Shown here: piece after piece, positions 34,739 to 47,125 of the stretch
Layout of the letters: each line of letters begins with the position of its first letter
Numbering within the stretch: position 1 is the stretch's first letter
Assembly: GCA_027924645.1 (NCBI GenBank)
Contig: BSBN01000187.1
Coordinates: 12,790,001-12,854,000, forward strand
Source of the DNA: Cunninghamia lanceolata
Lineage: Eukaryota; Streptophyta; Pinopsida; Cupressales; Cupressaceae
DNA: 64,000 bases
Reading direction: 5' to 3'
Position numbers and translations under genes: made by a program
The notes under the pieces: model-generated
What the model saw: the letters and a program-made list of their open reading frames with translations, nothing else
Database searches by the model: none
What the model was told of the DNA's origin: nothing

Positions 34739-37129
34739 ATGTGTGACATCATGTCAACCTTAGAGGACTTCCAAAAGCTCCTTCATATGCTTCACCACAT
34801 GCATGCAAGCCAATCCCCTCTAGAGCATCAAACCTTTCAAAGCATTCAAGAATTGATTCAAATAGGTCGAACAAGCCACTCCTCACACATACAATACCTC
34901 TCGGAAGAAATCCAACACCTCTTGGTCAATTACAAAGTCCAACAACCATCCTATCTAGCACCTATCCCATCATATCCATCTACACATCAAACTAATTCTG
35001 CATCAACTTATCCCACTTCATATTAACCAAATTCATCCACATGTCACATCAACCCTTTATCAACTTATCACAACCCTTATCTATATCAATCCATATCACA
35101 ACAATCATTATCCTATGCAACCCATCCATCATCATCACATCAACACATTTACCAACATCAACAACAAATCATATCACAACTAGAAATCCAAACACCATCC
35201 CAACCTCAACAAATTCCACAACAACCTTACATGTCATCATCTACAACATCATATCAACCTCCATCATCCTCATATCAACCTTCAACCTCATATCAACTTC
35301 CATCATATCAACCTCCATCATCCTCATATCAACCTCCCTCATCCTCATATCAACCCTCAACTTCATACCAACCCTAAAGCCTTCCGTCTACATATCCTAC
35401 CATTACACCTAGCTACCAAAACTATCAATGGCCTCCCCAACAAGCACTAGTGAGCCCAAATCCACCTTTGCAACAAGAAGCGCATGCAAGTCCAAGTGGT
35501 CCCTTATACATAAATCAAATGAGTCCAAGTCATCCTAGGCAAGATCTAATAACCTTTGACAAGGGAGATACCAATCTAGAGTGGCCTCCACCATCTAATC
35601 CCACACCTATCCTTGAACCCACCCAAGAACCATCACTACCTAATCCCATCACCCACATATCCAATCCCAATCATATTTCTACACCATCCACCATCATTAT
35701 CCATCCATTATATTGTTCTTCCACCCATACACTCATGAAGGATGTCATCCATTGGCTATTAGCAAGGAATCAAACACCCTCATGCAATCCAACACCCACC
35801 AAATCTCTTGAACAACCCCCTATCATAAGTCAAGAACCATTATGTAGCCATGTTCAAGAGCCCATAAGTCAAGCACCTATCACATCAATCCAAGCACCCA
35901 TCACATCTATCCAAGTCACTTCCACTTCCATGCAAGCACACGAGCTATGTCAAGAAACAAATTCAAAGCATGTTGAAACATCCACCCCTTCTCCTAATCA
36001 AGATCTAACCATCCCATCCAATCCCATCCCCCATCCCCTCCCATCTATGGATCACCTTATTGATCCCCCATCAACTTCTACCACCCCTTTACCATCCCCC
36101 ATTAATCCTTCACCTCCATCTACCAATCCCATCCCAAATCCATCCCCTTATCCACTTGGAAAAAGCACTTTCATCTGTGGTGACCCCCTCATAGGAGGTG
36201 AACAACTTCCATCTATCACATATTTTTCTCCAACAAATAATGGACTCGCATCTTGTTTCCACAGCACCAAACATCCCATTGCATGTCGCATGCTCCAACT
36301 TATGAACTATCAAAGCAAAGGCTTAGGCCTTCACGAACAAGGCATCTTGGAGCCCATCCACACCACATTCCATCCATCCTCACATGGCCTTGGCCATGCA
36401 TCCCAAGAACAACAATCTACACAAGCTAATACCGTCCATCCACCTTCCAAAATCCATTCATCCAATCCCAAACATAGTGCATCTCCTCACACTTCCAAAA
36501 CATATGTCGCCATCCCTCCTCCATCATCCTACCATTTGCAAAAGCATGTGACCATCCATCTCCTTCCATCAAATTTACCTCCACTACTTCCAACTCCAAA
36601 GATCCCTATCAAATCCACTCTACCTCCTATCCTACCAACTCCCAACATCCCTATCCACAAATCCTCTTATCCCCCCATCCTCCCAACTCCTAACATCCCC
36701 ATCCTCAAATCCCCTTATCCATTTATCCATAAATCCACTTTTTACCCCTCCACCCATAAGTCTACTAAAATTCCCAATCAAGACCAACAAAAGCACACAT
36801 CTTTCAAATATGAAGCTTCCACCAGATCCATGGGATTCAAAAATTTGAATGCCTCAACTCATAAAGCACAAAAGCCTAAGGATATTATCCCTTCCAATCA
36901 ACCTGAAAAATCAAACAGGCTATCAAATCCCACACCATCACAAGAAAAAGAAAAAACAAAAATGGTGTGGGTCCCTAAACAAAAAGCATCAAACTCATAT
37001 GAGGCATCCACATCCCAATCCACCCCAAAATCCCAAACATCCCACTCCCCATCTAAAACTCCCCCAAAGTCTAAGTCTATTTGGGTCCCTAAAACCCCAA
37101 ATCGATCATACAAAAATCCCCCATCCTGA
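34739..37129 (+). CDS. Gag-like protein with G-patch motif, non-autonomous element
   Basis: One frame runs about 797 codons from ATG 34739 to TGA 37127-37129, interrupted only by TAA at 35024 and near 35378, each one base from CAA. The N-terminus is a helical His/Leu/Gln region (LEDFQKLLHMLHHMHASQ). A tandem Tyr-Gln-Pro-Pro-Ser-Ser-Ser tract follows at about 35240-35375, then a Pro/Ser/Thr/Asn-rich region. Near 36290-36400 it has a G-patch-like motif (MLQLMNYQSKGLGLHEQG ... GLGH), an RNA-binding motif known from some retroviral and plant retroelement polyproteins. No PR, RT or integrase follows, so it probably depended on a partner element. Confidence 0.62.
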
Positions 37130-39389
37130 TCCCCATTACTCCCAACTCCACATCCCAAATACAAGCTTCCAAATACATCACAATGTGTGCAACTGTTGGT
37201 CTTGGTTCCCCTCCACCACTTAACATTCCCACATACCCCCATCTCTCCATCTTTCGTTCGCTATCCTACATATCTTCCCCATCACATTACTATGGTCCAT
37301 GCTTTTGCATAATCCACATTATGCACATCATAATCCATTATCCACCATCCTTGCCATCTTTTCCTATCTACCAACATCTAGGAAATCATCATCCATAATG
37401 CTATCCAACATGGGAACATCTTCTCCTTGCTATGGAAACAGACGCTCGAGTCCCCATTCCATCACAAAAGCAAAAAAATCAAAAAATCAAGAAAATAGTA
37501 AAGAGAAAAAATCTGTCCAATGGTGAAAACCACTCCCCGTGGCACCTTGGGCAAGTACCATGATGAAAACCCCTTATGCGCATCATGTGTAATCCCTTCT
37601 CCATCCATTTTGTATCCCTACACTTGGGGGCAAAACCGTATCCTTCATCCACATCCATAATATCCTTGCACATCTTATCCACTGTCTTATCCTTATCCTA
37701 TCATATTCCTATCCACCATCCCCTATGTATCATATCATTTCCCATCCATCATATCCATTATATCTTGTTTTAACCATTTCTCACCCTAGATCTTGATAAA
37801 GACAAGGGGCAACATATCAACAACATGCTTTGGAGGCTTCTTGGCATACTCCCTTTATCAGTCTCTCCTCCATCCATCTACTGCAAAGTCCATCCATTCA
37901 AACAAGAGCCCATCATGCAAAATTATTTAAGCATTAGGGGCATATGATTCCTTGCAACCTAGCCCTTGGAGAAAATCCTCATCCATATCTTCCATCTATC
38001 TAACATACATCCCTATCGCTTGTCCATTCATCTATCATGAATCAGTTATCCATCATCCTTTCATCGCCAGTCCCTCTATCCAACCCCATCACCTCCACCT
38101 CTAGACTTGGTGTTCCCTTGTCATTGGTATCTAGCATAAAGGTTATCCACATGAAATCCAATGCAACCATCTCATAATAAATCATGCCCTTTCTACAAAA
38201 TTAAAAAAAATCCAAAAACATCACAAAATCAAAAAATACAAAAACATCACAAAATCAAAAATCCAAAAACATCACAAAATCAAAAATCCAAAAACATCAC
38301 AAATATCAAAAAATCCCAAAACAATAGAAAACACACAAAATTCCAAAAATAATCTATCCATCACACAAAAATCAAATTCCATCACACTCTCTTCATCGTC
38401 ACATTTATCATCATCCCACATCATCATCACATCTATCATCAATAAGCTTACACTAGATCCAAGCATCGCATCACCTATCAAAGTATTGTCCTTAATCAAA
38501 ATCATCAACTATCAAATCAGCATCAATCACAACTTGTCACCATCACATCTTGAGCCAATGTTACAACATCATCAAATCATCAATCGATTCCTGCCTTAGG
38601 ATATGTCTTTCCTACAATAGGTAGAATCTATCACATCATTATCTATCTTGGCAAAAGATACAATGGTTACTTGTTTGGTTCATTGGTCTTTTGGTTTTTG
38701 ATTTTTATCTTTTGTCCTACTCGAAGATCACATCAAAGCTACCTTGATCTTATTATATCATGGTATGTGGCGAAAACATCTAGAATGGGGCATAGTCTTG
38801 CTTTTGTATGTTGTGCTTGTGGGTTGGTCTCATTACTCCAAGCTAGTATTCATATCTTGATTGATCATAGGGTCCGTTCTAGCATATTGATCTCCTTATG
38901 CATCTAAGGTTCATCATACCTTTTTTGTACTAAGGGCTTATGCTATGAGTCCCCTTCCCTCATCTTGACAAGGTTGTACTATCTTGGGCATGCATGAGAT
39001 CATCCCTTTGTCTGCGTGTCTAGTCCATGCAAATGTCGGATAAACATCATCACCCTGGTCTTCTATACCTTGGTGAACATATCCACTTTGCTATATCAAA
39101 CCTAGGATTGCTCAAATTTAGTTTCAGCACAATGATCATCTACCAATCATCTCCCAACATCATCATCCTTTCATCCCACCACTTATCCTCTGACCCGTTC
39201 AACCAATATGTTCCATCCATTTCGAGAGCACAACCATGTTCTTGCAACCCGCCTACCCTCTTGAGGGGGCATCACCCTTACCAATTATCCCCAAACCTTA
39301 TCCTTCCAAACCAAAATCTTTTTTCTATCCAATTCATCTCTATGTTCTAACTTCTTTGAAATGATGTTACTTAGCTGCAACACCATCTC
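37130..39389 (+). other. Long 3' non-coding region of the G-patch element
   Basis: No supported gene. The strand is very C-rich and G-poor, full of ATCCATC words. A GAAAACCACTCCCCGTGGCA stretch near 37527 and A-rich tracts at 37470-37510 break the pattern. A roughly 30-base tandem repeat lies at 38211-38302. It ends at the polypurine tract at 39390. Confidence 0.6.
38211..38302 (+). repeat. Tandem 30-base repeat, about four copies
   Basis: The unit is CAAAAACATCACAAAATC followed by A-rich bases and repeats at a spacing of 29-30 bases. It lies in the non-coding 3' part of the G-patch element. There are no unique spacers, so it is not a CRISPR-like array. Confidence 0.75.
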
Positions 39390-39402
39390 AAAGAGGGGCA
39401 AA
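39390..39402 (+). other. Polypurine tract of the G-patch element
   Basis: AAAGAGGGGCAAA is immediately followed by the LTR start TGTAGAAACC. It matches the minus-strand tract at 22037-22050. Confidence 0.75.
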
Positions 39403-39728
39403 TGTAGAAACCTAAAATTGGATTGCTCTGCAAACCAATTTCTCGTACCTCTACACTAATCCACTCTCCCCATCTGCATATCCCTAGTGATCAATTAATT
39501 CACCTAATTAATCCATTTAACCTTACAACCCTATCCTATCAATTAAATGAATATTGCTAATATTTATTTAGATGATTTATCCATTTCCCTAATCCCTATT
39601 AATTAGATAAATCCTGTTTATCTGATTAACCTAGGCTTAAGTTAATTAAGATAACACTTAATTAACCCTGCTTACCTCATTATCCACTAAACTGAATTTA
39701 AAATTCAGTTGTCTCCCACTATCCTCCA
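39403..39728 (+). repeat. 3' LTR of the G-patch element, first part
   Basis: The LTR starts TGTAGAAACCTAAAATTG after the polypurine tract. It is AT-rich with TTAATTAA-type words and ends in the palindrome CTGAATTTAAAATTCAG (near 39693) plus the CTCCA insertion site. The LTR resumes at 57814 after the 18-kb insertion. Confidence 0.75.
39724..39728. repeat. Target-site duplication CTCCA, left copy
   Basis: CTCCA precedes TGTTGGGTG. The same five bases follow the far end of the element at 57809-57813. Confidence 0.9.
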
Positions 39729-40464
39729 TGTTGGGTGAATATTTTGTCGTTAACTCGCTAACGGCAAAATAGGTATATCAGCCACAGCTATGATGAGACA
39801 AAGTCTCTCCTCTCAGCAAGGGGAGGTTCCCTCTAATTACTTAACTTTTGCAAATCAAACAACTTATCAAATTTATGTGTACTAAAAACTATGTTTGTGG
39901 TGGTTCCATCTCATCTCATTCTCTTTTTTCAGAATAGATGTTTATATGTCAAATTCTTGATATAAGACTTATAAATTATCACAATATCACAGAAACTCAA
40001 AGTTTCTTGTTACCTCACTTACTACTTGTATCCGGAACTATTTGAAGTAGAATGCAGCCCAAAGTCTTCACTCTTCTCCAAGATGGTAAAAGTAAATCAA
40101 ATATAACAACTTGTAGCACAAAGTCTCCAAACTATTGTATTCTCACAGACATGAACATATAACCCACAACCGATTTGATAACACAAAGTTTATCAGAATC
40201 AAATTAAGAGCACTCTTCAATCACTTGTAACAAACTCCACACTTCAATTATTATCAAATAAGATTATGATAGCAAGACGTAAGAACAAAACTATCACAAC
40301 ACAAATAATACCAAGACAAAGATTGGGATTGAACTTGCTTTCTTGTATTGATAAATATTTGAATATTGATTTTCACAAAAAGCACAAAGTCTTGATTTGC
40401 TTCTCAATTCGCCAGAGTTTTCTTGCAATAGACAAAAGATAGTATTTACAAAAGAGGTCCCCTT

Positions 40465-40472
40465 TATTTATA
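40465..40472 (-). promoter_or_regulatory. TATA box near the end of the 3' LTR
   Basis: TATAAATA on the minus strand, about 740 bases before the LTR 3' end. It corresponds to 52618-52625 in the other LTR. Confidence 0.6.
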
Positions 40473-40652
40473 GGGAAAGACCTTGAGAAAATCTAGGAAA
40501 TCTACAACTAATTTGACTTATTCAACAAGAGAGTCCTATTTGACTTATGACTTCTCTTGTTTCACATGTAATTACATTTTGGAAAATTACATGTGAAGAT
40601 GTCCAAAACAAAATTCCATTTACATAATATCTAAGAAAAATAAGCTAAGGCA

Positions 40653-43600
40653 CTAGCTTCCTCCATCCTTTTTCCTTAGGAAGTTCTGATACATGGTTTG
40701 AACAACTGACATCTCGCATGCATCTGGTTTTGCTGTGTTTTCAGAGATGGTGCGAGCTCAGAGGATTGAATCCTTCACCGCCTTTACTGCCTTTTCATGC
40801 TTCTCTAAATTATCCTTCAGATTCTCTAGAGTCGAATGTTGATCATACAGGTTGTCCATTGAGAGCATTGAAGGAGTTTCCTCTTCAAATTTCTTTTGTA
40901 CCATTTCTTCAAAAGAACTTATCATTTCTTGTGCTGTGAGGAAACTATGATCTTCTCTTGTCAAGGTGCAAGGAAGTTCTTCCAGCTGATGTAGGAGTGT
41001 GACATCACTATCTTCGCTGGCTTCTCAAGCTTGGCACAGATCTTCAAGTAGACTCTTTATTATGAAAATACGATGAGCTAGAGTCTCCTTGGTCTTGAGA
41101 TATGATTCCCTGTTGGTGACGACCCCAATGGTGATCAAATTCTTTATCTTGATCTTCTTCATATCTGTCCACTCTTCTAGACTCTCTTCTTGATCTTGTA
41201 GCTCTTGTGAAAGTAGACCCACCAGATTATCTAGCTCAGCTTTAGCTTTGTCCATTTTCTCCTTTCTTTGCACAGCAGTTTTCAACAGAACTCATCCTTG
41301 GGCCAACAACCGCTCCACTACATCCCCCACTATTTTGCCTCTAGCTTGGGCTTTTTCTACCTTCTGTATTAGGGGATCTTCCACTGTCACTGCCATTGGT
41401 TCTACTATCTCTGATGACTTTACTATTTTCTGAAGGACAGTGGCCAGTTGTTCTGCTTTTGCTTTGTATTGCTCTTTTTTCCTTTTGGCTTCATCATACT
41501 TTTCAAGTAGAGTAGTGGCAGTGGTTTGGAAATCTGCTTTGACACCCTCATGAGTCACTTTACCAAGTTCAACCCTTGAAATGACATAACTGCTCATGCC
41601 AAAAGTATCAACTGTGGCATCTTCAGGAGGTTTGGCAATTTCGGCATATCTGATTCCCTTTTCAGTGACCAGCCTAGAAACAGTCTTAGGCTTCTTTTGA
41701 TTCTTAGCTTTCACGGGCAATAGCTTTTCAATATCAATCTCATCAGGTGAGATGGCTTGTTTCTTCCTCTTTGGAGTATAGGCAGATAACCATGGAGGAA
41801 GTATAGATGCATCGATAGCTGGAGGGGGATCCACTACTTGCTTGGTTGGCTCCGTGCTTGTACCCATGATTGTGACAATTGGACTTGTGTTGGTAAACAC
41901 AACACCTGTATCAATAACCTTTTGTGAAGCATCAAGAAGGTTCTCCAAAAGAGTTTGTTCCCCGATATCAAAAGACAGGGAAGATAAGCTTGGAATGGAA
42001 CCAGAAGAATCAAAAATGGTTCCAAGACTAGCCCTCATGGATTGAGGAGTATCGTCAGAAGAAACAACAAAAATGGGAGAAAGAGGAACGTTTGAAATTA
42101 CTGGCAAACCATCAGAAAATAGAACATGAGGAGGAGGTGTAAGAACTTGTGTATTAGAAGGAAGGTCTTTCACCGAAGTCTATGGGGAACCATCAAGTCG
42201 CTCTACCTCTGTATCTTCATCTTCACCTTGTTCAGCTTCTGTAGATACCTTTGTCTTAGACCTTTGAACATTTTGTTCTTCAGTCTCAACATCTTCAATT
42301 TCCATATGATCATCATTGATGTCTTCAACATCTGACTTAGTGGCATCAGAGGCCTCTGTGGTTTCCTTCTTCTTTCCTCCCTTGGATACAAATTTGATCT
42401 TTGGTTTGTGTACCTTGGAGGAGTAAGGGGTGTCACTCTTGTTCTTGGTTCGGTTCTCTACTTTTTTACCTGTTTGCTCCTGTGTTCCTTCTTCGGAGCC
42501 TGTCAAGAACTCTTTCAACTTGATCCCTTTACTTTCCAACCACAAGTTGGTGTTTGCTAATATAGGTTGGAATCTTTTTCTGATGGATGTCTCCTCCTTG
42601 ATTGACCATTTCACCTCTAGGAGAGGTGAAGCCTCAACATTCTTTGACTCATATTCGTGATCTAGGACATCTCCATCATCCTCCATTCCATCTAGAATAT
42701 CAGCTAGTCCTAGTTCTTCAATTTGGCTCAGATGAAGCCTACAGAAATCTAGTTTTCTGATCTCATTTTGGGTTCTGAGATCTGCCCATATGTCTTCGAC
42801 CATTGGCTCATGAAAATTTGACTTCCTCTTGATTTTATCTTGAACCCTTCTGAAGTCGAAATGATTTCTCTTCTTGTAGGTCTTCATGGTGAGTAACTGC
42901 AACTCAGAGTCAATTATTTTAGCTTTGTTGGCAGACTGAACTAAATACCTCCCAATTTCAATGGGAAACTTTATTCCTAACTTCTTAAGCTCCATCTGTT
43001 TATTATGAACCACAATCAGTTGTCTGCAAAGCTCCATAAGAACAATGCAATCACTAGGATACCGTGGCAGCATGTAAGGGTAACCAGGATAGTATCCTAC
43101 CTGAAGATAAGTGAAGGTGGGGAATTGTAGGAACAAACAACCAAAAGAATTTACAACCTGCCATGCTTCATCAGAAACTCTTCTCTGAACCAGTTCACCA
43201 TTCCACAAGCACATGAAAACTGAGAAGAACGCATCATTGACTCTTTTGAAATGATGAATTGACCCCTTTAGAGTGATTTGGGGGTAGTATTCATATACTG
43301 GGACCAATCTCCTGTCCCCTACTTGGGTCAAACCTGGAAAGTTCCTCATACTTGCACCAGCATAGACAAGGTAAGAGGTCATATAAAATTTGAAGGTAGT
43401 ATTGACCCTTACCAGTTGCTCGTGCAAAGCATTACTGATCTGTTCACCCCAGAATATGTTCTGATTACCTCGTAGAATCACCTTGATGTAAGTGTACATC
43501 CAGCCCTGGAATTTGGAAGCAGAAGGGAGTCCTCTGATGTGACTCAAGAGTGTAATCAAGTCACACACTTCCTCCACAAAATCACTCCTGTGAAGGTCTT

Positions 43601-44090
43601 TAGGCCATCTGGTCAAAGTTGCCCTAGGAATCTTCAACCATTTGCTGTTTATGTGCCTTCTGGCAGATTCCAAGTCATTGTCATAGTCTTGTTGACCCTG
43701 AGCAAAATCAATTTGCCTGACGTTTTCAATTGGTGGACACATGAAGATTTTGTCCATGAACTCTGCGTCCAATCTCATGATAACATTTCCCTGTGAGTCC
43801 ATCACGGCTCTAGTGTCCCTATTGTAGTGTTTGGCCACTTGTAGAACAAATTCAGGATTATGTGCACTGACAGGAAATGATGCAACCAAATGAATGTTAC
43901 TGTCAATGATTTTCTGCATATGCCGGGAGGGATTTGCTTGTTTAGTTCTATCTATGAATTCAGCCATATCTACGTGTCCAATTTCAGTGTCTCTGATTTC
44001 ATCAACATTCGACTGAACTACTATTACCGGAAAGACACCCTGGTACTTGTACTTCATGGCTCTGGACTTTGAAGGAGATGATTCTGACAT
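40653..44090 (-). pseudogene. LTR-encoded unknown gene, 3' LTR copy
   Basis: ATG 44090 opens a frame (MSESSPSKSRAMKY...) with no indel apparent against its sister until a TAG at 42180-42182. Further stops are TGA at 41292, 41025 and 40758. The sister copy has Gln, Gln, Arg and Arg codons at these four sites. The frame ends at TAG 40653-40655, 1,145 codons after the start. Parts: N-terminal globular region (to about residue 400, with MRLDAEFMDKIFMCPP and YYPGYPYMLPRYPSD), a Lys/Glu/Asp-rich middle, a Pro-rich hinge with a PKRKKQ basic patch, and a coiled-coil C-terminus. I do not recognise the family. Confidence 0.72.
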
Positions 44091-44381
44091 GAGCCCTGGA
44101 GAAAACTGTGAATTCAAACACCACCACGAATGCTGATTGTGAACTGCAAAAGGCCATGATCTCGCAGTTAGGGGAAAATTGGATAAACTGGGTCAACTAC
44201 ATTTTGACGATCATGGATGGGAAAGCATGCGTTAAAAGGGCTTGAGCATGCAAATCGAGGCGAAGGTGAAAGCGGGCTTTTGGCTTTGAAAAGTGAATTT
44301 TCCAGTGTTAGGGAAAAATCATGGAAATGTGCTTGGGTGGGTGAATTGACCGCTCTCACAAGCTGGAAGGATCTCTAGGTG

Positions 44382-45392
44382 TAAAAGCGGTGAAAAAGGC
44401 CGCTTCTACATGCAATTTAGAAGATTTGATTTGTCATGATCGAACGGTCAAAATCACCACTTTTACATGTGATGTGTAAAAACTTGGAGTGTTTAGACGG
44501 GGAAAAACACCGCTCGAGCCAGTGAATGACCAAACATGTTTTTTATGTAGGGGCGGATAAAAACACCACTCGAGCGTTTGGGAGGTTCATCGATTAACAT
44601 GTTTGAGCAGTTGAAAAGACTGCTATTGCAGGTTAAAGGGAAAATGTTAGCAGATGTTCGAACGGAGTGAATCACCACTCATGCGAGTGGGAGTGAATGA
44701 GTTTTGGGGTTGGGGCAGAAAAACCTGCCATCTTTGCATACAACAGGAGTTGGTACATGGTGAAGGTCTGACTGACGAAAGACACAAAGGATTCAAAACA
44801 AAAACAAAACCCTAATTCGAACATGAATCACAAATAATAGAAAAAAACCTAACAAAACTTTTTATAAACTAACAACACAAACAATCAACAAGTAAAAACG
44901 GGGAAGAGAAACACAAGAAACTTACCCATAAAAACTTGAAACCCTAGGCTCAAACTGCAACACGAGATCCGTCACAACTCGGGAGTATATGATCAAGCAG
45001 TCGAAGAGAACATTGGCGGATCAATTAAAAGGCTTTAGTATAAGAAATGACAACAATGGGAGTGATAACACATTTAAAAGGTCGAGATTGGAGTTTAAAT
45101 GCCTGGCACAAGTGGCCATTAATGGCACTCAACATCAAAATCCTGAAGATCTCGCGCGAGCGGCAATTTCGGCCGCCACGACACTACAATAGACAAAGGT
45201 GTAACATCGGTGAAAAAAGCCGTCATTGCATGTCAGTGAAACTTTGACGGAAAACATATGCAATGGCGGTGAATTTAACCGCTCTTGCACATTGAATTTA
45301 AAACAATGTAATAGCGGCAAAAAATGCCGCTCTTGCATCAAACAAAAATAAGCTAAAATAATATGTAGGAGCGGCATTTTTTGCCGCTCTTC
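44382..45392 (-). repeat. Short inverted-repeat array, 3' LTR copy
   Basis: Counterpart of 56536-57545. Several stems have CG-to-TG/CA changes here, for example ACCACTTTT for ACCGCTTTT near 44457. The last unit (45370-45390) keeps a perfect GAGCGGCA/TGCCGCTC stem. Confidence 0.7.
44858..44866 (-). promoter_or_regulatory. TATA box upstream of the LTR gene, 3' LTR
   Basis: TATAAAAAG on the minus strand, about 770 bases before the ATG at 44090. It is conserved at 57012-57020. Confidence 0.5.
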
Positions 45393-45654
45393 CATATCAA
45401 GAGTCAAAATTTACTAACACTTAAAAATGACCAAAATTACATCTTTCCTAGCTTACAACTTTAAATGATCCTCGCTAAAATTGAGAAATCAATTCAAGGA
45501 AATGTTGCAGACGAGTTTTAAAATGTCAAATGACCTCGCATGAGAACAAAAAAATCTTTTCTCGATTTGCAATCTTAGAGTGTAGATTCACGAAACGGAC
45601 AAGTTTCATGGGGGTTGTCTACAAAAACGAGCGTAGCCGATTTTGAGAACAACA

Positions 45655-45855
45655 GCTGGCTCTAACGAGGGAACTTCCTTCAATCAAACTCTGAAACGAT
45701 TGAGGAGAGTAGAATCTAGTCTCTAAGTGCCTTCATCCATGCCATTGGGCCATAGAGTCAAGCTAAAAAGAAAAAGACATAAAAGACTAAATGAAAACAC
45801 AAATAAAACACAAAACTATACAAATGTACAATTTAACTCATCTAAAACTTCAAGG
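45655..45855 (-). other. 3' untranslated stretch before the 3' LTR
   Basis: About 200 bases separate the integrase end from the LTR. The bases next to the LTR read CGTTAGAGCCAGC on the minus strand, not a polypurine tract. A partly purine-rich TTGAAGGAAG lies about 20 bases further out. Confidence 0.55.
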
Positions 45856-47125
45856 ATTGAAGTGCTTCAAATGTTGTCCACTGTGAGGCAACAAGAATGG
45901 TGTCCCATCCTAATACTTCAGCAAGAAACTATTTTCACCATAGAACTGATGAATGGCGAATGGACCTCTCCACAAGGAATCAAATTTTCCGTGCATTCCT
46001 TTTGGTTCTCTCCTCTTGTCCCACAACAAGACTTGATCTCCAACCTGAAACTCGTGAGCCTTTGTCTTCTTGTCGAAGAGTTTCTTTACTTGATTTTGGT
46101 GCTCAGCAATATGGTCCACCACCATAGTGCGCTGCTCCTCAAGTTTAGTCAAATACATGATCCTTTTATCAATAGAACTATCAAAAGTTCTATCTTCCAA
46201 TGCCTTTACCAACTTCAATGCTGGCAATTCCAAGGTAATCAGTATCTCTGCATTCAGACCATATAGAAGCTGAAATGGCAACATGCCTATCGCTCTTTTG
46301 GGTGTAATTCTATCTGCCCATAAAGCATCAAACAATGCCTTATGCCAAGTTCTTTGATTCTCATCTACCAGCTTCCTGATGATAGTGACCAGATTCTTAT
46401 TGCTTGATTCTGCTTGACCATTCCCTTGCGGATAATAGTCTAAAGAATGGGAAAGAGTGATCCCATGCTCATAGCAAAACTCAGTAATCTCATGAGAGGA
46501 AAAACAAGTAGCATTGTCCGCTACAATCTTGTGTGGAACTCCAAACCTGGAAACAATGTTCTCTTTAAGAAAACTGCATACCACCTCTGAAGTAGCATGT
46601 TTGACTGGAATAGCTTCCACCCATTTGGTAAAATAGTCTGTTGCGGTGAGAACATAGTTATGTCTTGCACTCGATGACGGATTGACTGCGCCAATGAAGT
46701 CAATACCCCATTGCTGAAAAGGCTCCTCAATCACCACTGGTTTCAGAGATAAGGCTGCCAATTTTGGTTTCCCAACAAACTGCTGGCATAACTCACACTT
46801 GCGTACCCAATTGTACGCATCTTGGAACAGTGTGGGCCAATAGTATCAGGCTCGCAGAATCTTGTGAGCCATTACAGGTGCTGAAAAATGCCCTCCACAA
46901 GCCAAATTGTGGAAAGACTCCAAAAGTTTACCTTGTTGCGCTTTATCCACGCAATGGAGAAATACACCGTCAAGGCTTCTCTTGTACAAACCATTGTCCC
47001 AAAGGACGTAGTTTGCAGCTTTTAACTTGACAGTTCTCTTTTCCTTATAAGACAAGTGAGAAGGGCACTCACCATAGGTAAGGAAATGAGCGATATTGGA
47101 ATACCACTCGTCAGTTGTAGTAACA
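45856..47125 (-). pseudogene. int: Integrase of the 18-kb element
   Basis: The zinc-binding segment (GGHFSAPVMAHKILR ... CELCQ) spans about 46900-46780 and is broken by TGA near 46850. The catalytic core is intact: Asp 46699-46701 (GIDFIG), Asp 46516-46518 (ADNATC) and Glu 46408-46410 (QAESSN), with D-X35-E spacing. The C-terminal part carries WDKRREPKGMHGKFDSLW. TAG 45910-45912 interrupts the last residues; the usual GQHLKHF ending follows, so the true end is near 45856. A 1-base insertion near 47125 separates it from RNase H. Confidence 0.88.

Larger units (their letters stand above)
39729..45654 (-). repeat. 3' LTR (5,926 bp) of the 18-kb element
   Basis: It aligns throughout with 51882-57808. 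On the minus strand it runs from TGTTGTTCTC at 45654 to CACCCAACA at 39729. It contains the inverted-repeat array (44382-45392), a TATA box at 44858-44866, the long frame 44090-40653 and a second TATA box at 40465-40472. Confidence 0.92.

Noticed and set aside
36898..37242. Minus-strand Gly/Asp-rich frame
   Set aside because: It is the complement of the C-rich gag-like frame and has no domain.
38211..38302. CRISPR-like repeats
   Set aside because: The copies are contiguous A-rich tandem repeats without unique spacers, in a plant retroelement.
44002..44359. Small minus-strand frames upstream of the LTR gene
   Set aside because: They are not conserved as frames between LTR copies and lie in the leader with the inverted repeats.
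39729..45654. The LTR gene region as a separate nested element inside the LTR
   Set aside because: Both LTRs contain it at the same place, no internal target duplication or terminal repeat is seen around it, so it was part of the LTR at integration.
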